The position numbers and the translations under genes are program-made. The notes below the pieces were generated by a model. The model was given only the letters and a program-made list of their open reading frames with translations. It searched no databases and was not told where the DNA came from. Positions 33,690-41,244 of a DNA stretch of 41,244 nt are shown here, in pieces. Numbering within the stretch: the first letter of the stretch is position 1; every line of letters begins with the position of its first letter. Source of the DNA: Fimbriiglobus sp. (GTDB taxonomy: Bacteria; Planctomycetota; Planctomycetia; Gemmatales; Gemmataceae); assembly GCA_025351325.1 (NCBI GenBank), contig JANXWE010000313.1, forward strand, positions 1-41,244, given 5' to 3'.

Positions 33690-34082
33690 TCACGCCCAAG
33701 CCGGTTCGGGGAGTGCCGGAATTGCTTCAGGCACCGGTTCGACACCTGTAACGGCCCCGAACAACCTCTCTCCTAACAAAGTCGGCACGTAACGACGGAA
33801 TTGGTTTCCGGGAAAATCTTCGAGGCCCTTGTAAGGGACAACATCCTTGATGAAACTGTGATTGATCAACTGATCGAGGATCGCTTTCACGTCGGCATCA
33901 CTGAGGGCCGGATGTGCCTCGAGTACTTCGGAGCAAATCCGAGGAAACCCCACCTGGGTTCCCGCCCGACGAATCGCTGTGCCGTCGTCGAAGATTTGGA
34001 TAAAAGCGGCCAACGCCGTGCGATAGACTTCGGGCAGTTTGTCCGCGTATTCCTTCAGTTGCTCGTCCGTTGGTTCCGCCAT
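33690..34082 (-). CDS. 130-residue protein of unknown function, upstream of TIR gene
   Basis: 130 residues behind a very strong ribosome site (AGGAGG region, 34091-34098, eight bases from the ATG). Mostly helical with a likely winged-helix or alpha-helical bundle: repeated acid/alanine-rich helices (EQLKEYADKLPEVYRTALAAFIQIF and ALSDADVKAILDQLINHSFIK), ending in a proline-rich tail (EPVPEAIPALPEPAWA). I do not recognise the family. Only 50-odd bases separate it from the TIR gene in the same direction, so the two probably share a transcript; it may be a partner or sensor for the TIR protein. Confidence 0.6.
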   Translation of the reverse strand: MAEPTDEQLKEYADKLPEVYRTALAAFIQIFDDGTAIRRAGTQVGFPRICSEVLEAHPALSDADVKAILDQLINHSFIKDVVPYKGLEDFPGNQFRRYVPTLLGERLFGAVTGVEPVPEAIPALPEPAWA

Positions 34083-34132
34083 CGCTCTGCCCTCCTCCGA
34101 AGTTCCCTACCCCCATTCTACACCAAGACCGC

Positions 34133-35308
34133 TCACCCTTTCAGCATCTCATCATGCTTCATGCCGCTTGGTGGCAAGTCGGCCGCACGGCAGTTCGCCA
34201 GGGCCGCCTTCGCCCCCGCCAACTGGTCGGCGTCGTTGTCTTCCCACTCGATGCTGACAGCACCGTCGAAGCCGACGCGGTTCAGCTCGATGAAGATCTC
34301 CTCCAAGCTGTTCGCGTCCCGTTTCGTGCCCGCCGTGACGAACTTCCAGCCGTTCGTCCAGTGGCCCATGTTGCGGTGCCCACCCAAGCGACCACCCCGA
34401 CAATGTTCGCGTTCCACCTGCACCCCCTTGACGTGGGCGCTGTGGATGTATTGGCCGAACTCGCGGATGAACTGGATCACCGAGACGTTCTGCCATTCGA
34501 GGTGGCTGCCGTCTAAATTGAAGCCGACGGTGCCCTCGAAGCCCGCTTTGTTCATGTGGTTGATGTAGTCAGCCGCACTTTCTAAATCGCCCATGGCCCG
34601 TTCACTCGGGTGGCATTCGAGGTCGAACGTCACGCCGTATTGTTTGCACAGTTTCCAGACGGGGCTGAACCGTTCCACGAGCAGTTCCAACGACAGTTCG
34701 CGGACGTCGGGGAGTTTGTAGCCTTCGATTTCCCCCGGCAGTGGCGGAAACAAGAACCAGTGGCTCCAGCAATTGGCGGGGCTGCCGACGAAGCCGGGCA
34801 AGGCCACTTTGCGACCCTGCAATTTGCTGAGGTGACCGGCATAACGCACGCACGCTTCGAGATCCTTCAATGCTTCCGCGTGGACGAGCTTGGCCACTTC
34901 GCTCGGTACGAAGTACGGATCGGTGCGCGGTGGATTGTTCCCGGCGAGGCGCCACGCCTTGTACGCGGCCTTGGCTTCACCCTTGCCGCTGCAGAAGTTC
35001 AGCGTCTTGGCGCTTGGCTCGTCGCCCAGCACTTGCCCTTGCAGGTGCGTGGCCACCGTGAAGATTTCCAAACCGTGTGGCTTGGCCAACGCCAGCCGCT
35101 CGGCAGCGTACGCAGCGGCACCGGCATCGGTATCGCACTTGCGCAGGTCGAGTTCCCAGCTCGCTTCTTCCCAGCCGTCGAAGCCGGCGTCGGCAATGAA
35201 CTTCAGCCACGGGGCCTCGGGGATGTTGCCGAACTGCCCGCGCACCAAGCCGATTTGGTGGAAGCTGCCTTTGCCGTTCTTGTGAGTCGGTGTTTGATGG
35301 AAGCCCAT
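34133..35308 (-). CDS. Sugar phosphate isomerase/epimerase (AP-endonuclease-2 TIM barrel)
   Basis: 391 residues of the xylose-isomerase-like TIM barrel. Strand-end acidic and histidine residues that bind the metal in this family are visible: FDLECHPSERAMGD, GFNLDGSHLEWQN, HSAHVKGVQ and VSIEWEDNDADQL. Typical substrates are inositols, hexuloses and other keto-sugars; which one is unclear. Start at 35308 (MGFHQTPTHKNGKGSF) with AAAGG upstream. Housekeeping-like gene lying between the TIR pair and the DarTG module. Confidence 0.85.
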   Translation of the reverse strand: MGFHQTPTHKNGKGSFHQIGLVRGQFGNIPEAPWLKFIADAGFDGWEEASWELDLRKCDTDAGAAAYAAERLALAKPHGLEIFTVATHLQGQVLGDEPSAKTLNFCSGKGEAKAAYKAWRLAGNNPPRTDPYFVPSEVAKLVHAEALKDLEACVRYAGHLSKLQGRKVALPGFVGSPANCWSHWFLFPPLPGEIEGYKLPDVRELSLELLVERFSPVWKLCKQYGVTFDLECHPSERAMGDLESAADYINHMNKAGFEGTVGFNLDGSHLEWQNVSVIQFIREFGQYIHSAHVKGVQVEREHCRGGRLGGHRNMGHWTNGWKFVTAGTKRDANSLEEIFIELNRVGFDGAVSIEWEDNDADQLAGAKAALANCRAADLPPSGMKHDEMLKG

Positions 35309-35650
35309 GGTGCGGGGGACCTTTCGCAATCGTAAAACGGGGGAGACGGTGCGTGCGTTTTACGCCCGGCACGGAAGTGGGCAAGCGGGGGCGTTCGAGT
35401 CGACTGTCCAGCGGTACCACCCCCACCCCCCGTTGGACAGTCGCAGAATTTCTGGACAGTCCCCTTTTTTCTGGAAAGTCGTTACAGGCCAACGAGTTAC
35501 GGCGAGGGTGAAAAAGGGGTCGAGCGTGGACAGTCGAGAGAATGGGCTGGGATCTTGGGTTCGTTCAGCGAGTTTTTGGGAATCCTGGGACGGAATGTGC
35601 ACTTCCAGAACGTCGACGAGCGTCAACATTAAAACTTGAAGAAGTAGGGC
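35309..35650. repeat. Intergenic cluster of TGGACAGTC palindromes
   Basis: Four copies of TGGACAGTC or its complement at 35401-35410, 35434-35443, 35453-35461 and 35527-35536. The first two make a perfect 10-base inverted repeat, and CCCCTTTTT (35461-35469) pairs with AAAAAGGGG (35511-35519). The repeat block covers about 35401-35536. No intact gene is seen in this 342-base gap; its right part runs into the type ISP remnant with a one-base frame shift near 35649. Confidence 0.6.
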
Positions 35651-35838
35651 GATGTCGCCGACCTGCTGAATCGCTTCTACGACTACACCGAACCCGATTA
35701 CCTCGGCTTCGACGAAGCTATCGGTGAGTTCAAGGTGCGTATGCCGGAACTCGGCGGCGGCTTGGCCGACACAATCTCAACCGCGCACAAGAAGAACAAG
35801 CCCTTCCAAGCCGCGTTCGATGTCTTTTTCGAGATTTC
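35651..35838 (+). pseudogene. Remnant of type ISP restriction-modification enzyme (coupler part)
   Basis: About 62 codons reading D-V-A-D-L-L-N-R-F-Y-D-Y, EPDYLGFDEAIGEFK, MPELGGGLADTISTAHKKN and PFQAAFDVFFEI. From memory this is the coupler region just ahead of the methyltransferase domain of LlaBIII-type ISP enzymes. There is no start; the related KLEEVG just upstream is one base out of frame. The match stops at the stop codon of darG. Continues, after a large loss, in the remnant at 37671-38177. Confidence 0.7.
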
Positions 35839-36918
35839 TCAGAGGGAAGGTTTGGAAAAGTCCTTAAGAGTATTTAGTGCTGCTCGCAAAAGCTTATCCG
35901 TGAATAGTGCTTGTTTACGCTCCGCAGCGGACGCACCACCAGGCCAATACTTCAACGCTTGCTTTATGCCGATCAAGGTCGGCTCAGCTTTCTCGTTCAC
36001 CAAGAGCCAATCCACAGTCGCGAGTGCTTCCATGCCAAGCGGGGACTGATAACCGTCGATTAGTGCATCTGTTCGCTCGATTGCGGTTGTGAAAACGGCA
36101 CCGTCTGAGGTGGCGTAAAACGCTGAGAGTACAGCGCGTTTCTCATCTTCAAAACGAATGGTATCTGATGGCGATGCGTCCGCGAGACGCTTGTCGCAAT
36201 GCAGATAGCTACCGTCAAGCGCGTTCAATAAATGGGTAAGATTTTGCGCGAACGGACCGTACCGCTTGGGTGCAAAATCAAGCTTCAGTGGATTCTTCAA
36301 GCGTAGGGATTCGATAACCCGCTGAAGGAACCATGCCAACTTCTGGATTTCTAGAATCGAGCAGTCTAATCCAAGCACACTATACCTGCGAACCATTTCT
36401 GCAATTAGAGCACGTGCTGGCGTTAGTTTTTCCACGCCATGACCCTTCATGACGTTTTGGTATCGCGCGATAGGTTCGTACACAACAACTTCTACATCCG
36501 GCATATTGCCAAGTTGATTCTCAATTAGTTGACGAACCGCTTTCCACGGAAGCCCTCCATTGCCGCTCCCAAGCGGAGGCACCGCAATCGAACGGATACC
36601 GTTTGCTATGATAACCGACCGCAGATCGTGCAAACCCTCAGCAATCCATTCCAATTTAGACGGCTGTCTCCAGTGGCGTTTCGTGGGAAAATTTATGATC
36701 CAACGGGGTCCGGCTAATTCAGTCGACATGGATACAAACATTCGGCCCGTCTGCACTTCGCCGAGTCTTGATGCGGCGGCATAGGCTTTGTAATTGTCCG
36801 GATATCGCTCTTTGAACATTAGAGCGATGCCCTTGCCCATCACGCCCACCGTATTTACGGTGTTCACGACAGCCTCTACGTCGGCGTCCAAAAGATTGCC
36901 TTGAGCAAAGCGTATCAT
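35839..36918 (-). CDS. darG: DarG macrodomain antitoxin
   Basis: 359 residues from the ATG at 36918, one base after the DarT stop. The macrodomain (1-150) has MIRFAQGNLLDADVEAVVNT, the GVMGKGIAL loop and the PPLGSGNGGLPW loop; K80 in INFPTKRHWR matches the catalytic lysine position (K80) of Thermus DarG. It removes ADP-ribose from thymidine in DNA. The C-terminal 200 residues (helical, with KLAWFLQRVIESLRLKNPL) correspond to the DarT-binding/neutralising part of DarG. The DNA is more AT-rich than its surroundings. Its stop codon is exactly at the edge of the left type ISP remnant. Confidence 0.9.
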   Translation of the reverse strand: MIRFAQGNLLDADVEAVVNTVNTVGVMGKGIALMFKERYPDNYKAYAAASRLGEVQTGRMFVSMSTELAGPRWIINFPTKRHWRQPSKLEWIAEGLHDLRSVIIANGIRSIAVPPLGSGNGGLPWKAVRQLIENQLGNMPDVEVVVYEPIARYQNVMKGHGVEKLTPARALIAEMVRRYSVLGLDCSILEIQKLAWFLQRVIESLRLKNPLKLDFAPKRYGPFAQNLTHLLNALDGSYLHCDKRLADASPSDTIRFEDEKRAVLSAFYATSDGAVFTTAIERTDALIDGYQSPLGMEALATVDWLLVNEKAEPTLIGIKQALKYWPGGASAAERKQALFTDKLLRAALNTLKDFSKPSL

Positions 36919-36919
36919 G

Positions 36920-37558
36920 TTAGAAATACCACTGTGGCATTGTCCGGACAGGGATTGACAGATCACGAGATTGCAATTCTGACTCAATTCGCTTATTCGC
37001 AATTACATCATGACACGCAATGCCAAGTAGAGCCCCGACCGGTACCCGCAAATGAACCAATGCCTCTGCTTGGTAGCGGGCGCCTTTTCCAGGATCTTCC
37101 GGATCCTTATTGAAGTTTCTTTGTCGAAGCAATTCCCAGTCTATCTGGTTCAAATTGTCAAGATCATCGTAATACTCCGTTTCCTGGAGGAATGCGTGGC
37201 CGTTCGTATAGACGTAGCGCGTGCCGCCTTCTTCAAGCTTGTAAATTGAAGATACTAGAATGGCGATTTCGCCATTCCGTCGCTGAGTCACATCATTGTA
37301 GCCAGTTTTAATATTATACATCATAATTGAGAACGGCGTAAAGTAGAACGGCACGTAGTCTGCAAGTGTACCTCCGGGCCCAATCGGTACTTGGCGGGAA
37401 GTTCGCTTTTCAATCAGATCTTTCATTCCGATCGACACAAAGTTGAGATCTTGAACCAAACTTGTTTTACAGTGCAAACCGTGGTCAAGGATCCACGGCA
37501 CATTGTCAATGTGCGTGATACGAAAAATACGTGCGGACTCGGGACCGAGCATCGCCAT
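36920..37558 (-). CDS. darT: DarT DNA ADP-ribosyltransferase toxin
   Basis: 212 residues of the DarT (DUF4433) family. Visible landmarks: RITHIDNVPWILDHGL (NAD pocket, H16), the arginine cluster KRTSRQVPIG (R52, R55), DYVPFYFTPFSIMMYNI, and the catalytic glutamate in YQAEALVH (E165), equivalent to E160 of Thermus DarT. It transfers ADP-ribose from NAD to thymidine in single-stranded DNA, blocking replication; DarTG pairs are known phage-defence systems. GAGG lies five bases before ATG 37558. The toxin appears intact and is encoded first, directly followed by the antitoxin. Confidence 0.92.
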   Translation of the reverse strand: MAMLGPESARIFRITHIDNVPWILDHGLHCKTSLVQDLNFVSIGMKDLIEKRTSRQVPIGPGGTLADYVPFYFTPFSIMMYNIKTGYNDVTQRRNGEIAILVSSIYKLEEGGTRYVYTNGHAFLQETEYYDDLDNLNQIDWELLRQRNFNKDPEDPGKGARYQAEALVHLRVPVGALLGIACHDVIANKRIESELQSRDLSIPVRTMPQWYF

Positions 37559-37670
37559 ACGACCTCACACCTCGGCGATGGTCACCTTACTAGATATCCG
37601 GATTCATCTCCATTGGCTACTGTCCAACGACCGCAGAATCGTCGCAGAAGCTGCTCCGCCAACAGCATAG

Positions 37671-38177
37671 TGGGACATCTTCTATTACATCTAAGGCGTG
37701 CTGCACCATCCCGGCTACCGGACGAAGTTCGCCGACAACCTCAAGAAGAGCCTGCCGCGGATTCCGTACGCCCCCGATTTCTGCGCCTTCGCCAAAGCCG
37801 GGAAGGAACTTGCCGCGCTTCACTTGAGCTACGAGAAACTCGAACCGCACCCGCTCCAGTTCGTCACGAAAGTAAAGTCGCTGAGCTACCGCGTCGAGAA
37901 GATGAAGCTGAGCAAGCACACCGCGAACCTGCGGGTGAACAACTCGCTGACGCTCGCCGGGATTCCGCCGGAGGTGTACGATTACCGCCTCGGCAACCGC
38001 AGCGCCCAGCACTGGATCATCGACCAGTACCAGGTGAGCGAAGACAAGCGCAGCGGCATCGTGAGTGATCCGAACCGCGAAGACGACCCGGAATACATCG
38101 TCCGGCTGGTCGGGCAAGTTGTGAAGGTGAGTCTGGAGACGGTGCGGATCGTGAAGGGTTTACCGACGCACTACTGA
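37671..38177 (+). pseudogene. C-terminal remnant of type ISP restriction-modification enzyme
   Basis: The frame reads WDIFYYI-stop-GVLHHPGYRTKFADNL and on through LPRIPYAPDF, LSYRVEKMKLSKH, LAGIPPEVYDYRLGNRS, WIIDQYQVSEDKRSGI and DPEYIVRLVGQVVKVSLETV to the natural TGA. This is the C-terminal DNA-specificity domain of type ISP enzymes (Type_ISP_C). A TAA at 37692-37694 replaces an expected tyrosine codon, and all N-terminal parts are missing. An internal GTG at 37698 opens 159 codons but a free specificity domain is not known to act alone. Confidence 0.8.
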
Positions 38178-38294
38178 ATCCCAGAACCTTCCTCCGTTTC
38201 CCCTTTACCCCCCAAGTCGAACCGCGCTGGAATTCCCTTCGTAGCACCAAGTAAGATGAAGTCGTTGCCTACTGCTTCACCCGAGGATGATGCT

Positions 38295-38876
38295 ATGTCC
38301 GATCCGATTTCTCGCCGCGAGTTTGCTGCCGTGGTTGGCGGCGCTGCGGTGGTGGCTGGTACTGTGGCTGCGGAGCCGGTCAAGCCCGCCGAGGTGGCGA
38401 AGCCGGTGGAGGCCCCGTTCGAGCGCGATTACGACGCCCCGGGCTTCAAACCGGGCTGGAAGAAGCCGCAGATCAACCGGCTGTTGGTGCAAGATTTTGT
38501 CATTTTTGCCCACAGCGATTTAGCCATCGTGAAGAAACTGCTCGCGAAAGAACCGGCCCTGCTGAATGCCGCAATGGACTGGGGTGCCGGCGACTGGGAG
38601 ACGGCCCTTGGCGCGGCTGGGCACATGGGCAACCGGGAGATTGCCGAGTATCTCATCGAACAGGGGGCACGGGTCGATTTGCTCGCCTCGGCCATGCTCG
38701 GGCAACTGGAAGTCGTGAAGGCGTTGCTGACGCTGCAACCGAAATTGGTCGACGCCAAAGGGCCGCACGGTTTCAGCCTACACTGGCACGCCAAAGCGGG
38801 TGGTAAACCGGCCGAAGCGACGCTCGAATATTTGCAGAGTGTGAAAAAGGTCGAGTTCCCGGCGCCCAAGAAGTAG
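38295..38876 (+). CDS. Tat-exported ankyrin-repeat protein
   Basis: 193 residues from ATG 38295 (GAGGA seven bases upstream). A Tat signal (SRREFAAVVGGAAVVAGTVAAEP, first 25 residues) is followed by helical ankyrin-type units: DLAIVKKLLAKEPALLNA, ETALGAAGHMGNREIAEYLIEQGA and LGQLEVVKALLTLQPKLVDAKG. The last unit ends HGFSLHWHAKAGG. Ankyrin proteins bind other proteins; the partner is unknown. Next gene is an ABC permease, but the gap of about 60 bases gives no sign of coupling. Confidence 0.75.
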   Translation: MSDPISRREFAAVVGGAAVVAGTVAAEPVKPAEVAKPVEAPFERDYDAPGFKPGWKKPQINRLLVQDFVIFAHSDLAIVKKLLAKEPALLNAAMDWGAGDWETALGAAGHMGNREIAEYLIEQGARVDLLASAMLGQLEVVKALLTLQPKLVDAKGPHGFSLHWHAKAGGKPAEATLEYLQSVKKVEFPAPKK

Positions 38877-38938
38877 GCACGGCTGTCGGCGGCCATACGT
38901 TGTCATCATTCCATGGTCGTGCCGAACGGGGGCGAGTT

Positions 38939-40780
38939 GTGCTGGGTCCGATCTTCATGCGGGAGTTGACGACGGTCCCGCGGCAAGCCAGCCACTACGG
39001 CACGCGGGCGGCCCTCCTCGGGCTGCTCACCATCCTCGGCATCACCAGTTACCAAGCCAGCATCGGCTTCGACCGCGATCCGAACCTCGGCGAAGTGGCC
39101 CGCTACGGCGAACTCATCTTCCAACTGTCGGTTTACGTCGAACTCGTCTTGCTGATGTTCTTCAGCACGCTCTCCGCGGCCAGTGCTGTCTCGCAAGAGA
39201 AAGATCGCCGCACCTTCATTTTGCTGCTCATCACCGACATGCGCGATTACGAAATCGTGCTGGGCAAACTGCTCGGGAGTCTCCTGCCGATCACGGCGAT
39301 GCTGCTGGTGAGCATCCCCGTGCTGTCGCTCTATCTGCTGCTCGGTGGCATCGATGTGACACAAGTACTGCAAGCGGGGGCGGTGCTGTTGATGACGGCC
39401 TACGCCGCCGGTTCGCTCGGTGGGCTGGTGGCCCTCTGGCGCGAGCGGACGTTCCAAGCACTTGCACTCTCGGTGCTGTTCCTGGTGCTCTATTTCTGCC
39501 TCGCCTTGTCGATTGGCGTCGTCGGGCCGATGATCGCAGCCGATGCCGATTGGCCGACAATTCAAGCGTACTTCGATCCGGTACGGGCGATGGCAACGGT
39601 CATACAAGCCCCGGCGGAGGGGTGGAGTTCGCTGCCGCCGGCGTACGGATTCGCCCTGACCATGCTCGGGTTCTGCACGCTGATGAATCTGTTCGGCATG
39701 AGCAAACTGCGGAAGTGGAACCCGAGTGGCGAGCCGATCATCCAGCGCGAAGGCAAGGATCACGACCCCGAAGCGAACCTCTCGCAAGATCAACTCAAAG
39801 ATTTCCGCTCGAAGGCCCACGCGGCCCCCGGCGACGTTCGTGGCATTTGGGAGAACCCCATTTTGTGGCGCGAGATCAACACACTCGCCTACGGTCGGCG
39901 GCCCGTGTTGGTGAAGGTCGCCTTCGGGATTGTCCTGGCACTGATTCTCTACTTTAGCGTCTCGCAACTCTACCAGCCCGGTGGGAAGCCGATGTTCGCA
40001 GCGGCGTACGGACTCGTCCCGCTGGCCATCATCAGCTTGCTGCTGATTTCGGCCCAAGCGGTGACATCGATCACCTCCGAGCGCGACGGTGGCACACTCG
40101 ACGTGCTCCTCGTCACCGATGTGTCGCCGCGCGAGTTCGTCTTCGGCAAAATCTTGGGGGTGCTCTACAACACCAAAGAATATGTGATCCCACCACTGTT
40201 GCTGGCCATTTTTTACGCCTGTGTCGGATTGTTGACCAAGACCGATCCGGACGCGACGTTCGGGGAACGCTTCGGCAACAACTTCCTCCCGTTGATCGCC
40301 GTGGTCGGCTCGCTGCTGTTGCTCTTCGCGTTCGTCATGGCACTCGGAATCCACGTCGCCTTGCAGATCATCAACAGCCGGCTGGCCATCGTGAACACCT
40401 TGGGCACCGTCTTCTTCTTGAGCGTCGGCACGCTCATCGCCATTTACGTTATCGTCATCAACGGTGGCAGCTTCGCCAACCAGTGGGTGAGTTTCATCGC
40501 CTTCCTCGTGCTCGGCATCGGCGGACTCTGGTGGGTGTTGACCGGCAACCGGCCGGCACCGGCACTCACCGTAGGCTCGGTGGTTTGCCCACTGGCGATG
40601 TTTTACTGCGTCACGAACATTTTGATCGCGAAGCCCGGCACCGAGGAATCGGCCGACCCGATCGTCCCTTTTGTGGCGCTGGCCGCATCGTTCGGGTTTA
40701 CAATTTACGCGATGATCCTACCCCTGGTGACCGAGTTCGACGTGGCCCTGGGTCGCACCACCGTGGCGAACGAGGAGTGA
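38939..40780 (+). CDS. Large ABC-2 type membrane permease with two six-helix halves
   Basis: 613-residue membrane protein from a GTG at 38939 (GGGGG ribosome site at 38928-38932; ATG 38957 is an alternative). It has two halves of about six helices each (about 28-225 and 325-600) joined by a charged cytoplasmic loop (KDHDPEANLSQDQLKDFRSK). The halves resemble ABC-2 permeases fused in tandem: both contain SQEKDRRTFILLLITDMRDYEIVLGKL-like and SERDGGTLDVLLVTDVSPREFVFGKI-like segments, so this is an internal duplication. No ATPase gene is adjacent; it would have to be supplied from elsewhere. It ends by overlapping the next gene's start. Confidence 0.85.
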   Translation: MLGPIFMRELTTVPRQASHYGTRAALLGLLTILGITSYQASIGFDRDPNLGEVARYGELIFQLSVYVELVLLMFFSTLSAASAVSQEKDRRTFILLLITDMRDYEIVLGKLLGSLLPITAMLLVSIPVLSLYLLLGGIDVTQVLQAGAVLLMTAYAAGSLGGLVALWRERTFQALALSVLFLVLYFCLALSIGVVGPMIAADADWPTIQAYFDPVRAMATVIQAPAEGWSSLPPAYGFALTMLGFCTLMNLFGMSKLRKWNPSGEPIIQREGKDHDPEANLSQDQLKDFRSKAHAAPGDVRGIWENPILWREINTLAYGRRPVLVKVAFGIVLALILYFSVSQLYQPGGKPMFAAAYGLVPLAIISLLLISAQAVTSITSERDGGTLDVLLVTDVSPREFVFGKILGVLYNTKEYVIPPLLLAIFYACVGLLTKTDPDATFGERFGNNFLPLIAVVGSLLLLFAFVMALGIHVALQIINSRLAIVNTLGTVFFLSVGTLIAIYVIVINGGSFANQWVSFIAFLVLGIGGLWWVLTGNRPAPALTVGSVVCPLAMFYCVTNILIAKPGTEESADPIVPFVALAASFGFTIYAMILPLVTEFDVALGRTTVANEE

Positions 40781-40785
40781 TGGTG

Positions 40786-41244
40786 ATGCGTGGAATCTCC
40801 GCGATGGTGTTCGTGTGTTTGATGTCGCTATCCGCGAGTGCCCAGAGCGGTTCCGTTTTCAAAGAGGGCAAGCACGGCAACGGCGAACTCAAGTTTGTTT
40901 CGGGTGTGCCGGTGCTGATCGTGCGTGGCAAACCGGCCGAGATCGGCGAACAGATCGGCACACTCGTCGGCAAGCATTCCCCCGACCCGCGGCCGGTGCT
41001 CGACGATTTCTTGAAAGCGGTGAATTTAGAAAACGGCTTCGACGCGCTCAAGTTGGTGGCCCGCAATTTGAAGCCCAATTTCCCCGCCGACTACCGCACA
41101 GAAATCGACCAAATTGCCAAGACCAGTGGCTACGATCCCGACCTGCTCTGGTTCGCCAACACCGTATACGACCTGTCCAGTGGCATGGGCTGTTCGACGC
41201 TGCTCGTGGAGACGCCGCGCAGTAAAACAAACGCGCCGATCTTC
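40786..41244 (+). CDS. C45-family acyltransferase/autoproteolytic hydrolase, partial
   Basis: Start of a gene cut by the window edge; 153 residues are visible. GAGGAG (40772-40777) sits eight bases before ATG 40786, and the ATG at 40780 overlaps the permease stop. A signal peptide (VFVCLMSLSASA) is followed by LIVRGKPAEIGEQIGTLVGKH and the helical lead into YDLSSGMGCSTLLVE, where C after GMG is the expected autocatalytic nucleophile of Ntn-type C45 enzymes such as isopenicillin-N acyltransferase. Missing C-terminus means the substrate cannot be judged. Confidence 0.75.
   Translation, partial: MRGISAMVFVCLMSLSASAQSGSVFKEGKHGNGELKFVSGVPVLIVRGKPAEIGEQIGTLVGKHSPDPRPVLDDFLKAVNLENGFDALKLVARNLKPNFPADYRTEIDQIAKTSGYDPDLLWFANTVYDLSSGMGCSTLLVETPRSKTNAPIF

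Noticed and set aside
37698-38177. 159-codon frame after the nonsense codon taken as a new gene
   Set aside because: It is the tail of the type ISP specificity domain; no ribosome site and the homology continues upstream of the stop.
38906-40354. 482-residue minus-strand open frame opposite the permease
   Set aside because: Antisense shadow of hydrophobic codons, giving a Gln/His/Glu-rich product unlike real proteins.

Overview
This window is chromosomal DNA of a planctomycete, most likely from the Gemmata side of the phylum. The grounds are: a PSCyt1/DUF1549/DUF1553 (PSD1) haem protein paired with a Tat-exported DUF1501 protein; an FG-GAP metalloprotease with the planctomycete-style N-terminal LE-R-x-P-S motif; a futalosine-pathway menaquinone gene (mqnD); and an ECF sigma/anti-sigma pair. 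No rRNA, tRNA or CRISPR array was seen.

Layout. 1-4806: PSD1 protein, a small nucleotidyltransferase-fold protein and a DUF1501 protein, nearly touching. 4816-7311: an AT-rich, apparently foreign gene for a membrane-bound STAND NTPase with a C-terminal leucine-rich-repeat domain. 7484-11513: secreted M28 peptidase and an FG-GAP metalloprotease. 11517-17575 (minus): ABC exporter (ATPase and permease) coupled to a thioredoxin-like secreted protein, then two secreted proteins of unknown role. 17722-22655 (minus): mqnD, then an ECF sigma / anti-sigma / secreted protein / amino-acid ABC transporter operon whose binding protein and permease are fused. 22828-26391 (plus): scpA, a repeat-rich gap with a MITE-like element, and an ABC ATPase, VOC protein and ABC permease cluster. 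26453-30275 (minus): the alpha ribosomal operon rpmJ-rpsM-rpsK-rpsD-rpoA-rplQ, ending in a clear terminator; every wide gap in it holds a different palindromic repeat. 30514-33013 (minus): FHA-GGDEF protein and lipoamide dehydrogenase.

33077-38177 is a small defence-like region: a TIR-domain gene with an unusual start, a conserved-looking 130-residue partner, a sugar isomerase, and a DarT/DarG DNA ADP-ribosylation toxin-antitoxin pair. DarTG lies between two remnants of a type ISP restriction-modification gene, apparently in place of its methyltransferase core. 38295-41244 (plus): Tat-exported ankyrin protein, a 12-TM-class ABC-2 permease and the start of a C45-family acyltransferase-like protein, cut by the window edge.

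The most interesting material is the solitary transmembrane STAND-LRR gene, the DarTG replacement inside a dead type ISP enzyme, the TIR gene with a stop codon just before its first conserved strand, and the family of unrelated-sequence but same-architecture palindromes filling the alpha operon gaps. Family assignments come from reading the sequence and recall; no search was run.
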